A DNA stretch of 64,000 nucleotides from Lingula anatina (GCF_001039355.2 NW_019775664.1:125342-189341), one strand, 5' to 3'. Positions 51,801 to 63,560 are shown, counted from the stretch's first letter. Notes: generated from the sequence alone by a model not told the origin. Translations and numbers: made by a program.

Positions 51801-53985
51801 ATTGTCCAGTATCAATATACAAATGGAAATTACAGGCATATCCGAAATTAATTTGCTTTTTAACTTACTGGTGGTTCAGGATAATAATATAAATTATAAG
51901 AAAAATAGTATTGTTTGAGGATTGATGGTTGCCAAACCTGATAAATCTAAAATTACTAATGGCTATAGCTACACTTTTGGATCTCTTTGTCACTCCTTTA
52001 TGGGCTGCAGGACTGGAAATTGTTTATTTTCTCATTTTCTTGGCAAATCTGCATGGTTATATATTCCTTTAATTTCCCCTTTGAAATAAAGAATCAAATA
52101 ATAATTTCCTTATTTTTCTTTTTATTTTACTCTTATAATCACTGTGGAGGGCAAGGAAACAGCCAGCCTGAAGATCATACTAAAATGAGGACTCTTTGCT
52201 CAGATTTTTTTTAGTGTCCCAAATTATCATTGTTATTATTCATTGTCTCACTATTTTGTCAGCCATGTTGTTCTGGTCTTTTCAAAAACATTGCAAATTT
52301 TTAGGTATCAGGCAGTGTATCCATACCATCCTCAGAATGAAGATGAACTGGAGTTGAAGGAAAAAGACATAGTTTATGTGATGGAGAAATGTGATGATGG
52401 TTGGTTTGTCGGTACGTGTGTACGCACTGGACAGTTTGGTACTTTTCCGGGAAACTATGTGGAACCCGTATGTAAGTATTTCATTTCTTTCAGTCATCCC
52501 ATATGATGCTTTTTCAGTTAAACGAGCACTGCTACAGTTGCTGACATTTTGTCATTGTCTTATTTTTGAAAAAAAAAGTGTAAACAGAGTAGTTTGGAAG
52601 ACTTGTATGTTATTAAATGAATTATTATACCTATGAAGGCATAAGAATCAGCATTGGGGGATTCTTCTTAACAAATGATAACACTTTCATTTCAAGATCT
52701 GTGGCCTATTGTTTGATTTCACCCAAGACTACAGTAAATTTATGGGTGTTGATAGTGCATACAGTTCAAACAGCACCTATCTCCTCAGACCTAGAATAGT
52801 TTGAACTTGTTCATAATTTCCCACTGCTTCTCTGTTGCTTCAGATGCTACTGTCTATAGAGCCCCTGGCTCACTTGAGATTCAGCTTGCCCCAAATTAGT
52901 CCCTCGGTATGAAAGGGCAGGTGAGGTGCTTTTCCAGTCCTGGTGCTGTACCCAGCGTGGGAATGCATGGCGTGTCCCGTGGTGTTTGCATGAAACCCCC
53001 GTTTTCTCCAAAGATATGGTGTCCTCACTGTGCCCAGTGTTGGATGTTTGATATCTTTTTTTTGTGTGTGTGTTTATGTTCATGAGTTTGGTACATGTTT
53101 TTGTATGTGACAGTAAGGCAATACTGCAAGTTCTACTGGTATGTACATTTAGGAGGATTGTTGTTTGCACTTTTTGCATGGATTGTAAAACAGCTAGCAT
53201 GATGATTCTTGTACAAGACAGCTGCTGTTTTCACCAGTATAATAAATAGTCTATTGTTTGAGGGTTTACATCTTTGTAAGATCCATGTCAAAATATGTAG
53301 TAACACACCAAGAAAAAGAGACCTTCTTTAGAAATAAATTCTTTAGAAATAATCAAATATTTCTTCAAATTTAAACAGTTTTTTTTGCACAAACATGACA
53401 AGTATCATTTTTCAGTATTAGGTTATCAGTGAGTTATAGTCAGAGTTATCCATTCTGGAGGGGGGGTCATAGATTTTTAACAAACTGTTTTCTTCCATTC
53501 ATTCCTTTAATAGGATATCTGTATTATATCAGGTGTGAGTGTGTGTGGTATGATTAAAGAAATAATTTTTAGTTTTTAATTTGTTTTACCATTGCAATTT
53601 TTCATATCCCTTGCATTCAACCCTTGCCATTTTTCTCCCTTGGTCATGTAATAGAAGTTCCTGTAGTCTCATATTTAAGAATGTAATGACTTCTTCAACC
53701 AGATTAGGCTGCATTGTTGTTTTTCATGCATTTTGATGGTGTGCCTTAGTTTAAGTTAAATGAACATCATTTTACAGACTGCTTCCAATGGGTACTAAAA
53801 ATGTTTGCTTCATTTTTAAATGGGCTATTATAAGTTGATATGTTTGAAAATTTTAATTTTAATCATTGTTACTTTCACATTTTCATATATACCAGTAGAT
53901 TTATTCATGTACAGGTTAAAGTTTTGTTTTTTGCATATCTCTATATGTTCATGGAAATTGTAAGTATTTTGTTTCTATTTCAGGA
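30946..53985 (+). CDS. SORBS: Sorbin and SH3 domain adaptor (SORBS/CAP/ArgBP2/vinexin family), complete
   Basis: Scaffold that links vinculin, actin and signalling kinases at adhesions, Z-discs and synapses. Exons: 30946-31012, 31609-31737, 32030-32211, 32562-32724, 34562-34621, 35963-36138, 36389-36464, 37292-37400, 38847-38961, 39307-39359, 39600-39769, 41383-47079, 48636-48766, 48960-49045, 49418-49543, 49872-49986, 50318-50428, 50636-50774, 51052-51706, 52305-52471, 53984-53985. Phases are continuous and the total of 8529 nt gives 2842 aa. The start has an in-frame stop 9 nt upstream and G at -3 and +4. [11 protein letters not shown] (exon 4) recalls a segment conserved in SORBS proteins. 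The SoHo core ([17 protein letters not shown]) lies at about 325-355. Three SH3 domains at about 2433-2485, 2502-2560 and 2787-2842 keep the ALYNF-, NW- and FPxNYV-type positions. The stop is split TxGA across the last intron. Vertebrates have several SORBS paralogues; which is closest is undecided. Confidence 0.9.
38847..38961 (+). other. SoHo (sorbin homology) exon
   Basis: A 115-nt exon, phase 2 in and phase 0 out, encoding a WSPPSARNR lead-in and the conserved EYEPGFSSI core of the sorbin-homology domain, which in vertebrate CAP/ponsin binds flotillin in lipid rafts. Vertebrate versions read EYEPGKSS at this point. Confidence 0.85.
41383..47079 (+). other. Giant 5697-nt cassette exon of the SORBS gene
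   Basis: One uninterrupted frame of 1899 codons enters with AA (acceptor GGCTGCAG) and leaves with G (donor G/GTTAAT), so it is phase 1 on both sides and a multiple of three. Skipping it joins 39769 to 48636 in frame and gives 943 aa. Residues about 473-653 are a His/Gly/Asp-rich tandem repeat; the rest is mostly Ser/Asn/Lys-rich and looks disordered. A helical patch at about 43516-43780 ([15 protein letters not shown] onward) may fold. Short motifs [23 protein letters not shown] and SSMPNLLEY resemble those in the large neural exon of vertebrate SORBS2 (nArgBP2). The acceptor has a poor pyrimidine tract. An internal ATG (41373) just before the acceptor could suit an alternative promoter, but nothing proves one. 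Confidence 0.8.
41500..42040 (+). repeat. Coding tandem repeat, VH-A/V-G-DQ-Y-P type
   Basis: Degenerate repeats of about 24-45 bp built on GTCCATGCAGGTGACCAATA encode VHAGDQY-like units with variable spacers (for example [16 protein letters not shown]), roughly eighteen units. All three forward frames and one reverse frame stay open through it as a result of the repeat, which explains the long antisense frame at 41328-42068. Confidence 0.85.
47715..47822. mobile_element. Small inverted-repeat element in SORBS intron
   Basis: Begins TTAGACCACGG and ends CCATGGTCTAA, an 11-bp imperfect terminal inverted repeat around about 85 bp of unusually CpG-rich sequence. It directly adjoins the hairpin at 47826. 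No coding capacity. Confidence 0.5.
47826..47918. repeat. CpG-rich 93-bp foldback hairpin
   Basis: Arms of about 45 bp share AGATAGA, GTCAGCGAGGGTTATGTG and CA-CAC blocks in inverted orientation, around a centre holding CGTGCTTCGCAC. Mismatches are few. Base composition differs sharply from the AT-rich intron around it, which points to an inserted element. Confidence 0.75.
48278..48515. repeat. Tandem duplication, period about 136 bp, intronic
   Basis: Copy one starts at 48278 (CTGTCATATATAAGGTGCTG) and copy two at 48414 (CTGTCACATATTAGGTGCTG). Both continue with TTCAGTTTCCTAGATATTTT and GAA-ATTAAAGTTAT blocks. The second copy ends about 120 bp before exon 13. Confidence 0.8.
48775..48806. 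repeat. (TC)n microsatellite beside a splice donor
   Basis: Sixteen TC units begin nine nucleotides after the exon end at 48766. Confidence 0.9.
49597..49718. repeat. Foldback repeat in SORBS intron
   Basis: The left arm (49597-49633) and right arm (49688-49718) share TAGATGACTA and TGATTTCTTTTGTTTA in inverted orientation, with a 6-nt insertion and two mismatches. The loop repeats TTCTTTTGTTTACTG in direct orientation. Confidence 0.75.
49995..50330. repeat. Tandem duplication overlapping a splice acceptor
   Basis: Copy one runs about 49995-50166 and copy two about 50168-50330. Shared blocks: AAACCTTCACAGAA, TGCTCAGCTGAAATAGGAAA, TGTAAGGG and GATCAC-TCT. Copy two includes the acceptor CCCAG and the first dozen bases of the exon at 50318; the matching place in copy one reads CCAAGCGATCAC, where the AG is displaced. 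Confidence 0.75.
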
Positions 53986-55540
53986 GTATAACAAGAGACA
54001 TGGTGCACTTTAGTGATACATCAAGCAAGTACATTTTTGTAAAAGAAGACGTAGCAACATCAATGTAGATTTATATGATAATTGTCTTATCAGGATGAGA
54101 CATATTGGTAAAGTTATACCTAGGATGATGGTTATTATAACTTAAAGGAAAAAAATGACAGTTGCAGATTGTGAAGAAGTTCATAAATTGAATATTGAGA
54201 GAAAAATGAAGACAAAATATATAATAGTGGTTAATTTATCGATGGTACTGTTTATTAGCACTTGTTCAGATTCAGTTATAGTTACTGTATGCCATATATG
54301 TAGCAGTTTAAGTAATCAGCAGTTAATGTATAAGGGGAATGTTTTATTAATTTACAGTATCATTAATACATATTTTATTACTGGATATTTTTTTTACCGA
54401 ATTCAAACATGACTTGGGGGGTGGGGGATTTGAGTGTCAGTCAATTTAATGTCATTATTCTTAGTATGATAATGCAATGGAAGAAAAGAAAGTGAATACT
54501 AAATGCGAATAACTGACATGATTTTAAAACTTTTATTTAAGTTATTGGCGTGTTCAGTATTTAATCCTGCTAGGGTATCACTTTTTTTACAAGATGAAAA
54601 CTAAACAAATTGTATCATCCAAACATCTAGCACTGTCTTAATACTACAAAACAAACAAATACACCAGTCTTTTTTTTTTTTCTTTCATGAATGTCAGTTA
54701 TTTTTCAGAATTAATACTGATATTCTTCGAATGTCAAAAGGAACCAAATCATTGTAGCTAGTTTTTAAGTATAGCTCAAGGGGTAATATAATTTATGTAT
54801 ATTCATGTGGTAAAGCTATGACATGGTTCTTTGCCTTGCTGCAAACTTCTACTGTAATAATGTATCATTTTTTTCACACATTCATGTACACATCACTTTA
54901 CTGCATGCTCACATACTCACGTTCTAACATACTGGAGTTATTTATGGGCCAATTTGCCACATCAGTATTTCATCTTTTTAAACTGTATCTGACCAAGCTG
55001 TGTCACTAAAATTATATATGATTTCCCACCAGCTGTATGGAACGAGATCTACAAACAGGTGAGGACTGCTCTAGCATAATGTTTAAGCCAAATGACAATT
55101 CTTTTAACCAAATTAATTGTAAATTGGTTAAAAACATACAGATAGGAAAAATTAGGTGGAGCAATTTATGTAGAACTGTTGACATAGATAATCTGCTATT
55201 ATGTGTCTAGAATGCATGTTACACATTACAAGTATTAATTTATTTGAGACAAAATCACAAGGCCATGTCCACACATGCATTGATGTTGTTTTTCATATTC
55301 ACTCTTAGACTTGTGTATTTGACACATTTTCTATCCAAAAAAAAAAAAAAGCTTTATAAAAATATGAATCCACAACATTTAAAGGCTACGAAAATTATAG
55401 TGATCAAGGGGATACATTTTATATTAAGTGACTTAGTTTGGTAGAAAAATTGAATATTTTATTTTTCTTTTGTTATTTGCTTGTTGTCTTGTGTGAGGCA
55501 CTGATGATGTAAACCAATAAAACTGTCTTTCTTATATATA
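53986..55540 (+). other. 3' untranslated region of the SORBS gene (predicted)
   Basis: AT-rich non-coding sequence from the split stop codon to the poly(A) signal at 55516. Only short chance frames are present. Confidence 0.5.
55516..55521 (+). terminator. Candidate SORBS poly(A) signal
   Basis: AATAAA in the context ACCAATAAAACTG, followed by a T/GT-rich stretch (TGTTGTTAGTGTTG) about 20-40 nt downstream. Another AATAAA at 53241-53246 lies inside the last intron and would serve a transcript that retains that intron. Confidence 0.5.
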
Positions 55541-57440
55541 TGTTGTTAGTGTTGAATAATCAATCTGAATAGTTGTTCAGTGTGATGTGGACATTTCTGA
55601 CATATTATCTTCTGCACAGTGCCAATTTCTTCAGGTTCTACCCATTACATTGCCAGAAATTGATGGAGAAATCTAAGTGTGAGGGTTGTCAACTGTAATG
55701 CAAAAAATTACTTAATATGACAAAGCAAGATTGTAGATAAGTAGATAATGTGGTATATCCCCTTTTACATGTTATGTTATCTTACTTATTAATTTATGGT
55801 AGCTCAGTGGTTACATGCATAATGTTATTTATATGTGTATTTTCACCAGCCTCTGCTGGCAATAGCAGTCGCCATGCAGTCTATTCATTGGTTCTTTCAA
55901 ATGCTTTAACCTCAACTGGTAGAATGTTACCAAATTAATGCATTCTCTAACATTCTTATTTATTCTTGATAATCTTCTGTAAACAGGTACGTAACAATCT
56001 AGTTCTTATAGTAAGGCAAGGTACATAGACTACTATTTGTTTTAAGCTAGGAGAAGGAAATGTTCCACAATCTAAATAAGACAATTTTACATCTAGAATT
56101 ATGAACCAGTCCTGCTGTCTACTTAATTTCATATATTTATGTATTCTATTTTTTAAAACATTTATTGAGCTGTTTTAGTTTTCAAATACTTTCTTCAGCT
56201 TACCATGACATTAGTGAAGTTGAAACTTTCATCACCAAGAGGATTGTTGTGTGGCTTCATTGACTTTGTTTTTTTTTAGCAAAATAAATTATAACATTAC
56301 ATGTCAAATGGATTTTTGTATCATGTTATAAACTCTAAGAAAAAAATCAGTCTACAAATGTTAAAGAAGTTGAAGATCGGGTTATCTGATACAAAAAGTA
56401 ACTTGATAAACCATTCGATCCCAAGTCACCTCCGATAATTTGAATTCACTGAAGTGGGGCTAAATTTCGTAACTGTCATGGAAGTGACATGAAGACGTAG
56501 ACAATGAAATATCATGACAAGATGTGTAACAGGACAACTGACAGATACAGAAGTACATGTTTATGCCATCAATATGAAAAATGTATAATGATTAATCATG
56601 GATTAATTAATTACAATAAGGAATAATGACACTGACACACGATGGTCATCAAATAGCATCATGGCAAAGAACTTGACCTTAAAATTGCACACCTGTGGTT
56701 CAAAGTCAGCCTGGTTTACACTCCAGTTAAATACTATGTCTAATGTATAGCACCAAGTTAATATTTTTCTCTAGAGTCCTTCACATAACCAAATGACTTC
56801 ACCTGAGATATGTGGTCTGTCGCGATGATGTTTTAGTAAGTACTAGTATAATTAATATCGTACAACTTCATTGGAAAAGTACTCTGCAACTACCTGGCAC
56901 ACTTTTCTGATAAAAATTGAGACATTCTGTTATTTTTGTTAAAGACTTCCAAGTTTTGAACATGATTAGAAGAGTGCTATCATGACATAATGGCAAAATT
57001 GCAATACTGATCAAACATTAATTTTTAAGTTTTTGGTTATTTTCATTAACAATAGGTGCAAAATTTGCACCTAATACACCTTCAAAAAAATGCTTTTTAT
57101 CCAAAGCAGTTAACATTCCTGCATGCAGCCATTTAGGCCAAGCACACCAGATTAGTAATTTATAGATAATATTGCGTATTACTAATATAATTAACTGACC
57201 CATATATTGCAAAAACTACAAACCAGATAATATCCGAGTACCTGCTAAAAGGAGGTTTACTATGATACATCTGATCATTATATTTCACTTAATATATCAT
57301 TTCACACATTTTTTTCTAAAGGAGTTACCTAATTAAAATAATGCTAAATCCACAAAATAATACATGTTTAAGAAATATACTTAGTAGCACAGCGTGCTGC
57401 ACTAAAACAAAACTTAGCTGTAGGATGCACTTATGAAAAT
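55541..57440. other. Tail-to-tail spacer, nothing recognised
   Basis: AT-rich, with only short random frames on either strand. It separates the convergent SORBS and RAP1GDS1 genes. Confidence 0.45.
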
Positions 57441-57448
57441 GATAAAAA

Positions 57449-57454
57449 TTTATT
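57449..57454 (-). terminator. Candidate RAP1GDS1 poly(A) signal
   Basis: AATAAA on the minus strand about 915 nt past the stop codon. It is the first clear hexamer I found on that strand downstream of the stop. No strong GT-rich element was confirmed. Confidence 0.35.
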
Positions 57455-58367
57455 TAGTTTGGTCAAACCATCTATGATATATATATTTCTCAATACCCTG
57501 TACTGTCTTACCAAGATATTTCACACCTATTAGGCAAATCATAATTGGCATTCATTTCCACATATGCAGAGTAAAATTAAGTCCTGGTTATGTATTAGTC
57601 TTAATATCAATATAATCTTTATACAAGATTACTGTTACATGTAGGTCTAATTTACAATCACACCAGATAAAAAACAAGGTCCAGACAGTGCTAAAGGTGC
57701 ACTGTGTAGGATTTTCCAAAACAAAATCTCCTGGGGTAAATGGTGTTTTTCTCTGACTAACCAACCTTGATCCTTGTTTTCAGACACTGGCCACAACTCG
57801 GTAACAAATTCAGATAATTGAACTAATCCATGCTTAAGTGATGGTTTTTCAAATTCCACCGCCATAACTGTAAGCTCAATTTTTGTACTTATTTCTGGAA
57901 TCTGCACAATATAAAACTGTGTCAGGATGAATGGCAGGCGTTATGTTTGTCAGGAGGTAAATTTTATGTTTCTTTTCTTTTGCAATATAAATTCATGGCA
58001 TTTATCTGTAAAAATTATCAAAAAGTATTACTTGTCTTCAGTTAAGTTCAATAAAAAGTTGGCTATGTACTTAATGTGTGTTTAAAATTCTAAGCTTATT
58101 CACTCTAAACTGATACACATCAGGAATGAATAATTCTTCCAAAATGAAAAGGATACATAAAAAAATAAATATGCCTCCCAATAGGACACATAAAAAAGAG
58201 GTATCAAATGGGTTTAAATGCAAAAAAGAAAGACAAATATTGGGATCATTTAAAAAAATGTAATATTAGACTAAGTGTTTAAAATTTTTTCCTTTTTTGG
58301 AACATATCTTGTCAAAATATTTAAAATGTGCAAATTGAGACAACTCAAATATGAATGTGTTACAGCT
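57455..58367 (-). other. Predicted 3' untranslated region of RAP1GDS1
   Basis: Follows the stop codon at 58368. Within it, about 57690-57950 is less AT-rich, carries an 86-codon minus-strand frame and has blocks reminiscent of a dispersed repeat; see findings. Confidence 0.4.
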
Positions 58368-61300
58368 CTATGGGCTCATAGGCATTTGGTCTGTACTGAG
58401 TTGCTTGGTGAGCATCTTGGCCCGGGCTGGTATGCCCGACTGCGAAGACTTCCTCTCCAGCTCAGGAAGATGTTCCAGAATACCTTGTTCTTCTATCTTG
58501 GCTCTTATTGGTTCTAAAATATGGCAACATAAAAATACAATCTCAGATTAACTGGTAAGAATTATACAGAGGTTAAGTGTTTTTTTTTAATTGATATGAT
58601 GCTGCACACTGAAAAATCACTTTAAATCTTCCTCATGAATTCATCAACTTCTCTCATACTTGTAAATCTATAGGCACAAACATTTTAAGTCAATTTTACT
58701 GTTACGCACTCCTTTCAACTTTTGACTTCTAGAAAGTTTTTTTCTTTTTTGATAAGTATTTCTTCTTAAAATAAAATCCATTGGCTCCAGAAACACTGTC
58801 GCCATCAAGCAAAAGACAACACATTGGGCAATAATAACAGTCAGCTATTTGCTAACTGGCTAAACAACGGTTAGATAAACAGTTCACAGTGAAGAACTAG
58901 ACAGTGGATCAAATACTACGAACTGCATGTATACCCATAATTTTTATGCTTTGGGGAAAATTCAATTAAGGCAGTTTGAAATGACATAAAATCTAAAAGA
59001 ATACTCTGTTGTCAACTTAAACAAAGATATTGGATAAAAAAAATGAGGGGTTGAATAATGCAGGTTCAATCCTACCAGATGTTCCCAATTTCCCCAGCAA
59101 GGTACAAGCATTGTGAATGATCTCCATTTTAGTATCACCAGTAGTCAATATCTGGCGTAGGTTGGTGATAAGGTCAGAGGCCAGGAGCTGTTCCTCGGCA
59201 GGCCCTACAATAACAGAGTCAAAATAACACAGTCTCAATACACATCATGTAAGCATCATGGGATTTTTCTCAAAAACAAATTATGTTTTTGTATTTAAAT
59301 ACCCATGAACTAGAAAAAAATAAAATCAATAAATAAAGAAAGAAATGAAAACTTGCTTTGATTCTATTCAGACAGTATGATTCAAATATGAAAAAAACTG
59401 ATAGATACAGAAATAAGAATTGCAACTGAAGTGATAACAGAAAGACTTCCCTGTACTAACCTATGATAAGTGCTGAAATTAGTGTCAGCGCAACCAATGC
59501 CTCCATCTGCATGACTGTATGCTCTGACACTATCATCTGCACCAAGTATGGAAGTCCACCACATTCCAACACAGTAGAAGCTACCTCCGTCCTACGGGAA
59601 TTCTTTATCATCCAGGCTAACATACGACTGGCTTCTCCTAAAATGAGAAAAAATAAATAAAGCAAATAAATATTATAAGTTTTCATGGTGTTGTTCTCTA
59701 TTTGGATATGTAACAGGGAGATCTATTTCTAATTCCATGACAAAACATTTTTTTCACTTCATAATTCTTCATATAGATTTAGTCATCTGCATCAAAATAC
59801 TTTTGATTCTTTAAAAAAAAAGTTCATCAATGGAAGAAAAAAACTCCACCAAAATCATATACTCACACAGTGCACATACCCTTTATCTGAAGCCATATGA
59901 TTATATACTAAATAAAAGATACTGAATAAGAGATTCCAGTTTTCCAAAAGTAATCAATAAATCAAGAGAGAAAGACTTACCTTTGACCCCCTCGTGAGCA
60001 TTCATACCACACCAAGAGACCACTTGCTCCACAAACTCTTTATTAGTACCCAGTTTGGTGGCTGCTAAAACTAAAATGCAGAGATCCAGGGTAAAAAATG
60101 CATTTTCCATTTTAGTGAAAAGAAAAAATCATCAAATCATTACACTCTTAATAATAAACTTCCTCTTACTCATTAATTGCAAAAAATATATATATATTCG
60201 TATCATTCAAAATGGCAAATTTTAGGCAGCTTGCTTTCTAGGAATACACAGAGACAACAGCAAGTGTGTAATTTCTTGCTTATTCATGTGAAACTACCTT
60301 CTCCATCGATTAACATCCGGAGCACTCCAAGCAATTTGAAGATCACTGGCGTCATTACTGAAGAGGTAAGGGGAAGAACTTTTTCTATAAGACCAAGGGA
60401 AATCAGCTTTGGCTTGTTTTCAGCTGCAATACAATTCATTTTTTATTTAAAGCCATTGTGAAATGAGAGAATATTTGTAGTGCATCATTTGAAAATATAA
60501 ATGCCTCAATATGAGAACAATAAAAAAGTTACATACATCTTACAAACTTTTGCCCTATCATAAATATTCTTTCAGTTAAAATATTATCACATAAAGCAAA
60601 ATAATGCAAAGAAATTTTATTGCTAACACACTGACTACAGTATTTGTATTAATCAACCACATGATGAGTATAAGTAGAAAGGCTGTGAAATTACCTGGTA
60701 TTGCTAGATTTCTTAGAGTACTTAGCACCGCATGGTGTAGCGTAGTATTCATTCCAATTTCATCTAAGTCTGTGAGGAGATTAAGCAGGTCTGGGACAAT
60801 TTTATCTCTATGCACCAGTCTGTAACACTGGTCATCTTAAACAGATGAAAAAAAGACTGTCCAATATATGTCTAAATAAAAAAAAATTAAAGATAATATG
60901 TCTAAATAAAAAAATTAAAGATAACAGAAAAACTAATCTCAGAAAAAAGTTCATTGGATTATATCATTCAGTAACTTTTAGAATATGTGTTCGTGTGTTT
61001 GTTTGTAGCAAGCATATATATTTTGAAATATATATTTACTTTAAGAAATTTTTCTGATGTGAATTTTACTACATTTTAGAAATCTTTTCTGGAACATATT
61101 TGCATTTATGTTGATGACAATCTAATAACTTTAAACTTTAGTTCCCCATCCAACCACACGCATGCACGTGCGCCACCTACCACTTCTTGCAAAGTTCCCT
61201 ATGGCCAAAGCAGCTGTAGTTTGGAGGACAATATTACCCGTCTTCAACCAAGAGAGCGTTTCCTTATAAATCTCTCCCTCCCCATCATTGTACAATATCT

Positions 61301-63560
61301 CTACACTCTCGTCTGTAAATGGAAGTATAATAATTTTTTTTTAATTTAACACACTGGTATTTTTAACAATTCAATTTCATTGACACGTTTGTCAGCTGAA
61401 GCAAAATGTTTCAATCCATACACTCGTACAGCTATTATTACTTCACAACTCACCTCCAGTAAGAATCAATATAAGCAAGTCTGCTGCCAGTTTGAGTAAC
61501 TGCTGACTTTTGTCATCCCTCAGTTTACATTTTTCCTTTAGGATAGTTGTGCAGTGTTTGGCCGCTTTTGTGGCAGCCAGTTCTTTTTTAACAGCATCTA
61601 GAAAAATAATTTCACAAATACATATATAAATACTGCAGTACATGTTACATAAATAGCATTTTTTTTACCAAAGCAGCACTTTCTGTTTAAATCAGTATTG
61701 TAATCATTGTGATTTGTTTACCTGACTCGGCCATTGTGGCTAGTGCATCCAGCACAGTTTCCTTCTGTTCCTGACTACTATCAATTTCCAACAGCTCTGT
61801 CAGCGAGGAAACCAGAGGTATCTTCTCAAGAAGCTCTTTACCTTTGTCTATTAAATAATACATGGATTGTGGGTGGAATGTACAGTTACTAGTAAACTTT
61901 AAGAATAAAAAAGAATGCAAAGAAATATAGAGTGGAAATTGATCAACCTAATAAAATATTTCTAATTTTTCAAAGCACAGTGAGGTGTGAAAAAGAAAAT
62001 TAAATGTTTACTTTCAGACCCAAATGCTTTTAAAATACAATCCTATATCTGGTTGGGAAAAAATAAAGAAATGATCCAGGGATAGGCGATCAAGACACAA
62101 TACCCGTGTCTGCCAAGCAGTCCACACACAAAAGGGCCATTTGTATAACATCTTTCTCATCCTGGAAACTCTTGATGTACTGGTTAAGAAGCTCAAGGGC
62201 TCCACTCTCTAGTGCCAATAGCTGCAAGCTTTCTGAAATGTTGAGAAAACCACATTAGACATGAATCATACATTGTTGTAAAGGATAATAAATATATCTG
62301 AACAACATTCTAGAATATAGTTACATATTAGTTTTTACCATAACATGAGACTCTTTATCATATGACAATTATATCTTTCTTTATGTGCACAGATAGCAGA
62401 TCACATGGCCATTAATTTTTTTCCACTTTTTGTTCTTACTTCTTGTTTTTTATCTGTGTGCAAACAACAGCCTACTTTAGCATGACCAAGACAAATTTGA
62501 TGTCCCTATTACATGCAAGTTCAATGACCGTAATATCTACTACAAATGGTCAGTGACATCCATACAAGCAACAACAACAACAACAAACCTTTCTTTGTTT
62601 CAAACACTGTGCAAATAAGTTGTAGTTACAGTTTTAACCACCTATGTGTATTAAATAAATGGACAAACATGTGCTGGTAAAATTTTAAGTGACATGTATC
62701 AATGATTATTTAAATTTTGATTTGTTTAATTAAAAAGGGAACTATTTACTAAAATCACACATTAGCAAAAAAAAAAAATTATCACAATGACTCTCTGGTT
62801 TCCAAATATCTGATTTCTTTTTTTTTCAAATGGTCTTAATTGGTATCCATTTTCAAGAAATAAATCATTACAAAAAGCTTGGCAATGGCACAGACAGGTG
62901 TCTGGCATAAAAAGAAACAGTCATGTCTATAAATAAGGATCGAGGTTAATCCTCACTTCATATCATGGCCCCACTCTGCTAAACTATGTAGTTCAGCTTA
63001 TCTCTGGTGAGAGAGATAGTAAATATTATACGTATATATTCACAGCAAATATTGTAAGGTGAGATATTTTCTAGCCTAGGTCATACAATTAAGTGTATCA
63101 ATATGGCTGTATGATTTGGTACAAATGTTAAATTTTCCCATATAAAAAAGGCTTAATTCTTGGTAAAATTATAATGACCATGTAATAAAATCACACAAAA
63201 TCCATCAGAAGTTCAGGTACAAAGCACCATCATCACTGGTCAAGACACTTAGTCACTGATGACCAGCAGTATTATAATAATAATTTATTATAAAATAATA
63301 AATAGACAATAATTTATTATTATAAAATAATAAATAGACAATAATTTTTCTTATGCTAGCAGTTGTTATTAATTTAAGTCATTTTTCATGTCACCAACTG
63401 ATTTTAATCTTACCATTTGCATTGGTCAGATTAACTAGGCAGCCACAAAGAATCATCCTCAATTCACTTTCTTGCTCTCCTGTTGTGCTCAGGTGATATT
63501 TCATAAACTCCAGAAGCTTTGCCAGACCCCCTGCTTCCTTCATTGCATCTCTTCCAGTGT
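58368..63560 (-). CDS. RAP1GDS1: RAP1GDS1 / SmgGDS, armadillo-repeat GTPase regulator (3' eleven exons; 5' end beyond window)
   Basis: SmgGDS binds small GTPases with C-terminal polybasic regions (Rap1, RhoA and others) and guides their prenylation and exchange in the cytosol. Exons in transcript order: 63560-63414, 62232-62104, 61847-61722, 61597-61454, 61312-61181, 60835-60695, 60423-60298, 60064-59981, 59637-59461, 59204-59076, 58513-58368. They encode 492 residues plus stop, against about 607 in human. The first exon here (GRDAMKEAGGLAKLLEF; LCGCLVNLTNANG) aligns with the human region near residues 120-170, so about the first 115-150 residues lie to the right of the window. Family landmarks are ALAIGNFARS, TLRNLAIPG, FKLLGVLRMLIDGE, GEASRMLAWMIKNS, MQMEALVALTLISA and AEEQLLASDLI. 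Every intron is phase 1, and most exons hold about one armadillo repeat. The acceptor of exon 60835 is TTTAAG, weaker than usual. Confidence 0.93.
60866..60923. repeat. 28-30 bp tandem duplication
   Basis: Two adjacent copies of ATATGTCTAAATAAAA-AATTAAAGATA, differing only in the length of the A run, in a RAP1GDS1 intron. Confidence 0.85.
63279..63348. repeat. 32-bp tandem repeat, about two copies
   Basis: Repeated TAAAATAATAAATAGACAAT followed by AATTTATTAT, in the RAP1GDS1 intron next to the last exon in the window. Confidence 0.85.

Larger units (their letters stand above)
49502..52471 (+). other. Three SH3 domains of the SORBS gene, over six exons
   Basis: SH3-1 is split between exons ending 49543 and 49986 ([32 protein letters not shown]). 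SH3-2 is split between exons 50318-50428 and 50636-50774 ([30 protein letters not shown]). SH3-3 is in exon 52305-52471 ([37 protein letters not shown]). Between SH3-2 and SH3-3 a 655-nt exon encodes a Ser/Pro/Gln-rich linker. Domain order and the NEDELEL signature of the last SH3 are diagnostic for the SORBS family. Confidence 0.92.

Noticed and set aside
52243-52506. SH3-3 exon read through to the stop at 52504-52506 as the normal C-terminus
   Set aside because: A good donor (T/GTAAGT) sits right after GNYVEPV and family members end there; read-through is kept only as a possible retained-intron form.
57647-57907. 86-codon minus-strand frame as an extra RAP1GDS1 exon
   Set aside because: It lies past the terminal exon whose stop gives a plausible family C-terminus, and it has no similarity I can place in SmgGDS.
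63279-63348. Repeat cluster considered as a CRISPR array
   Set aside because: Only about two AT-rich tandem copies without spacers, in an animal gene intron; no CRISPR in this window.
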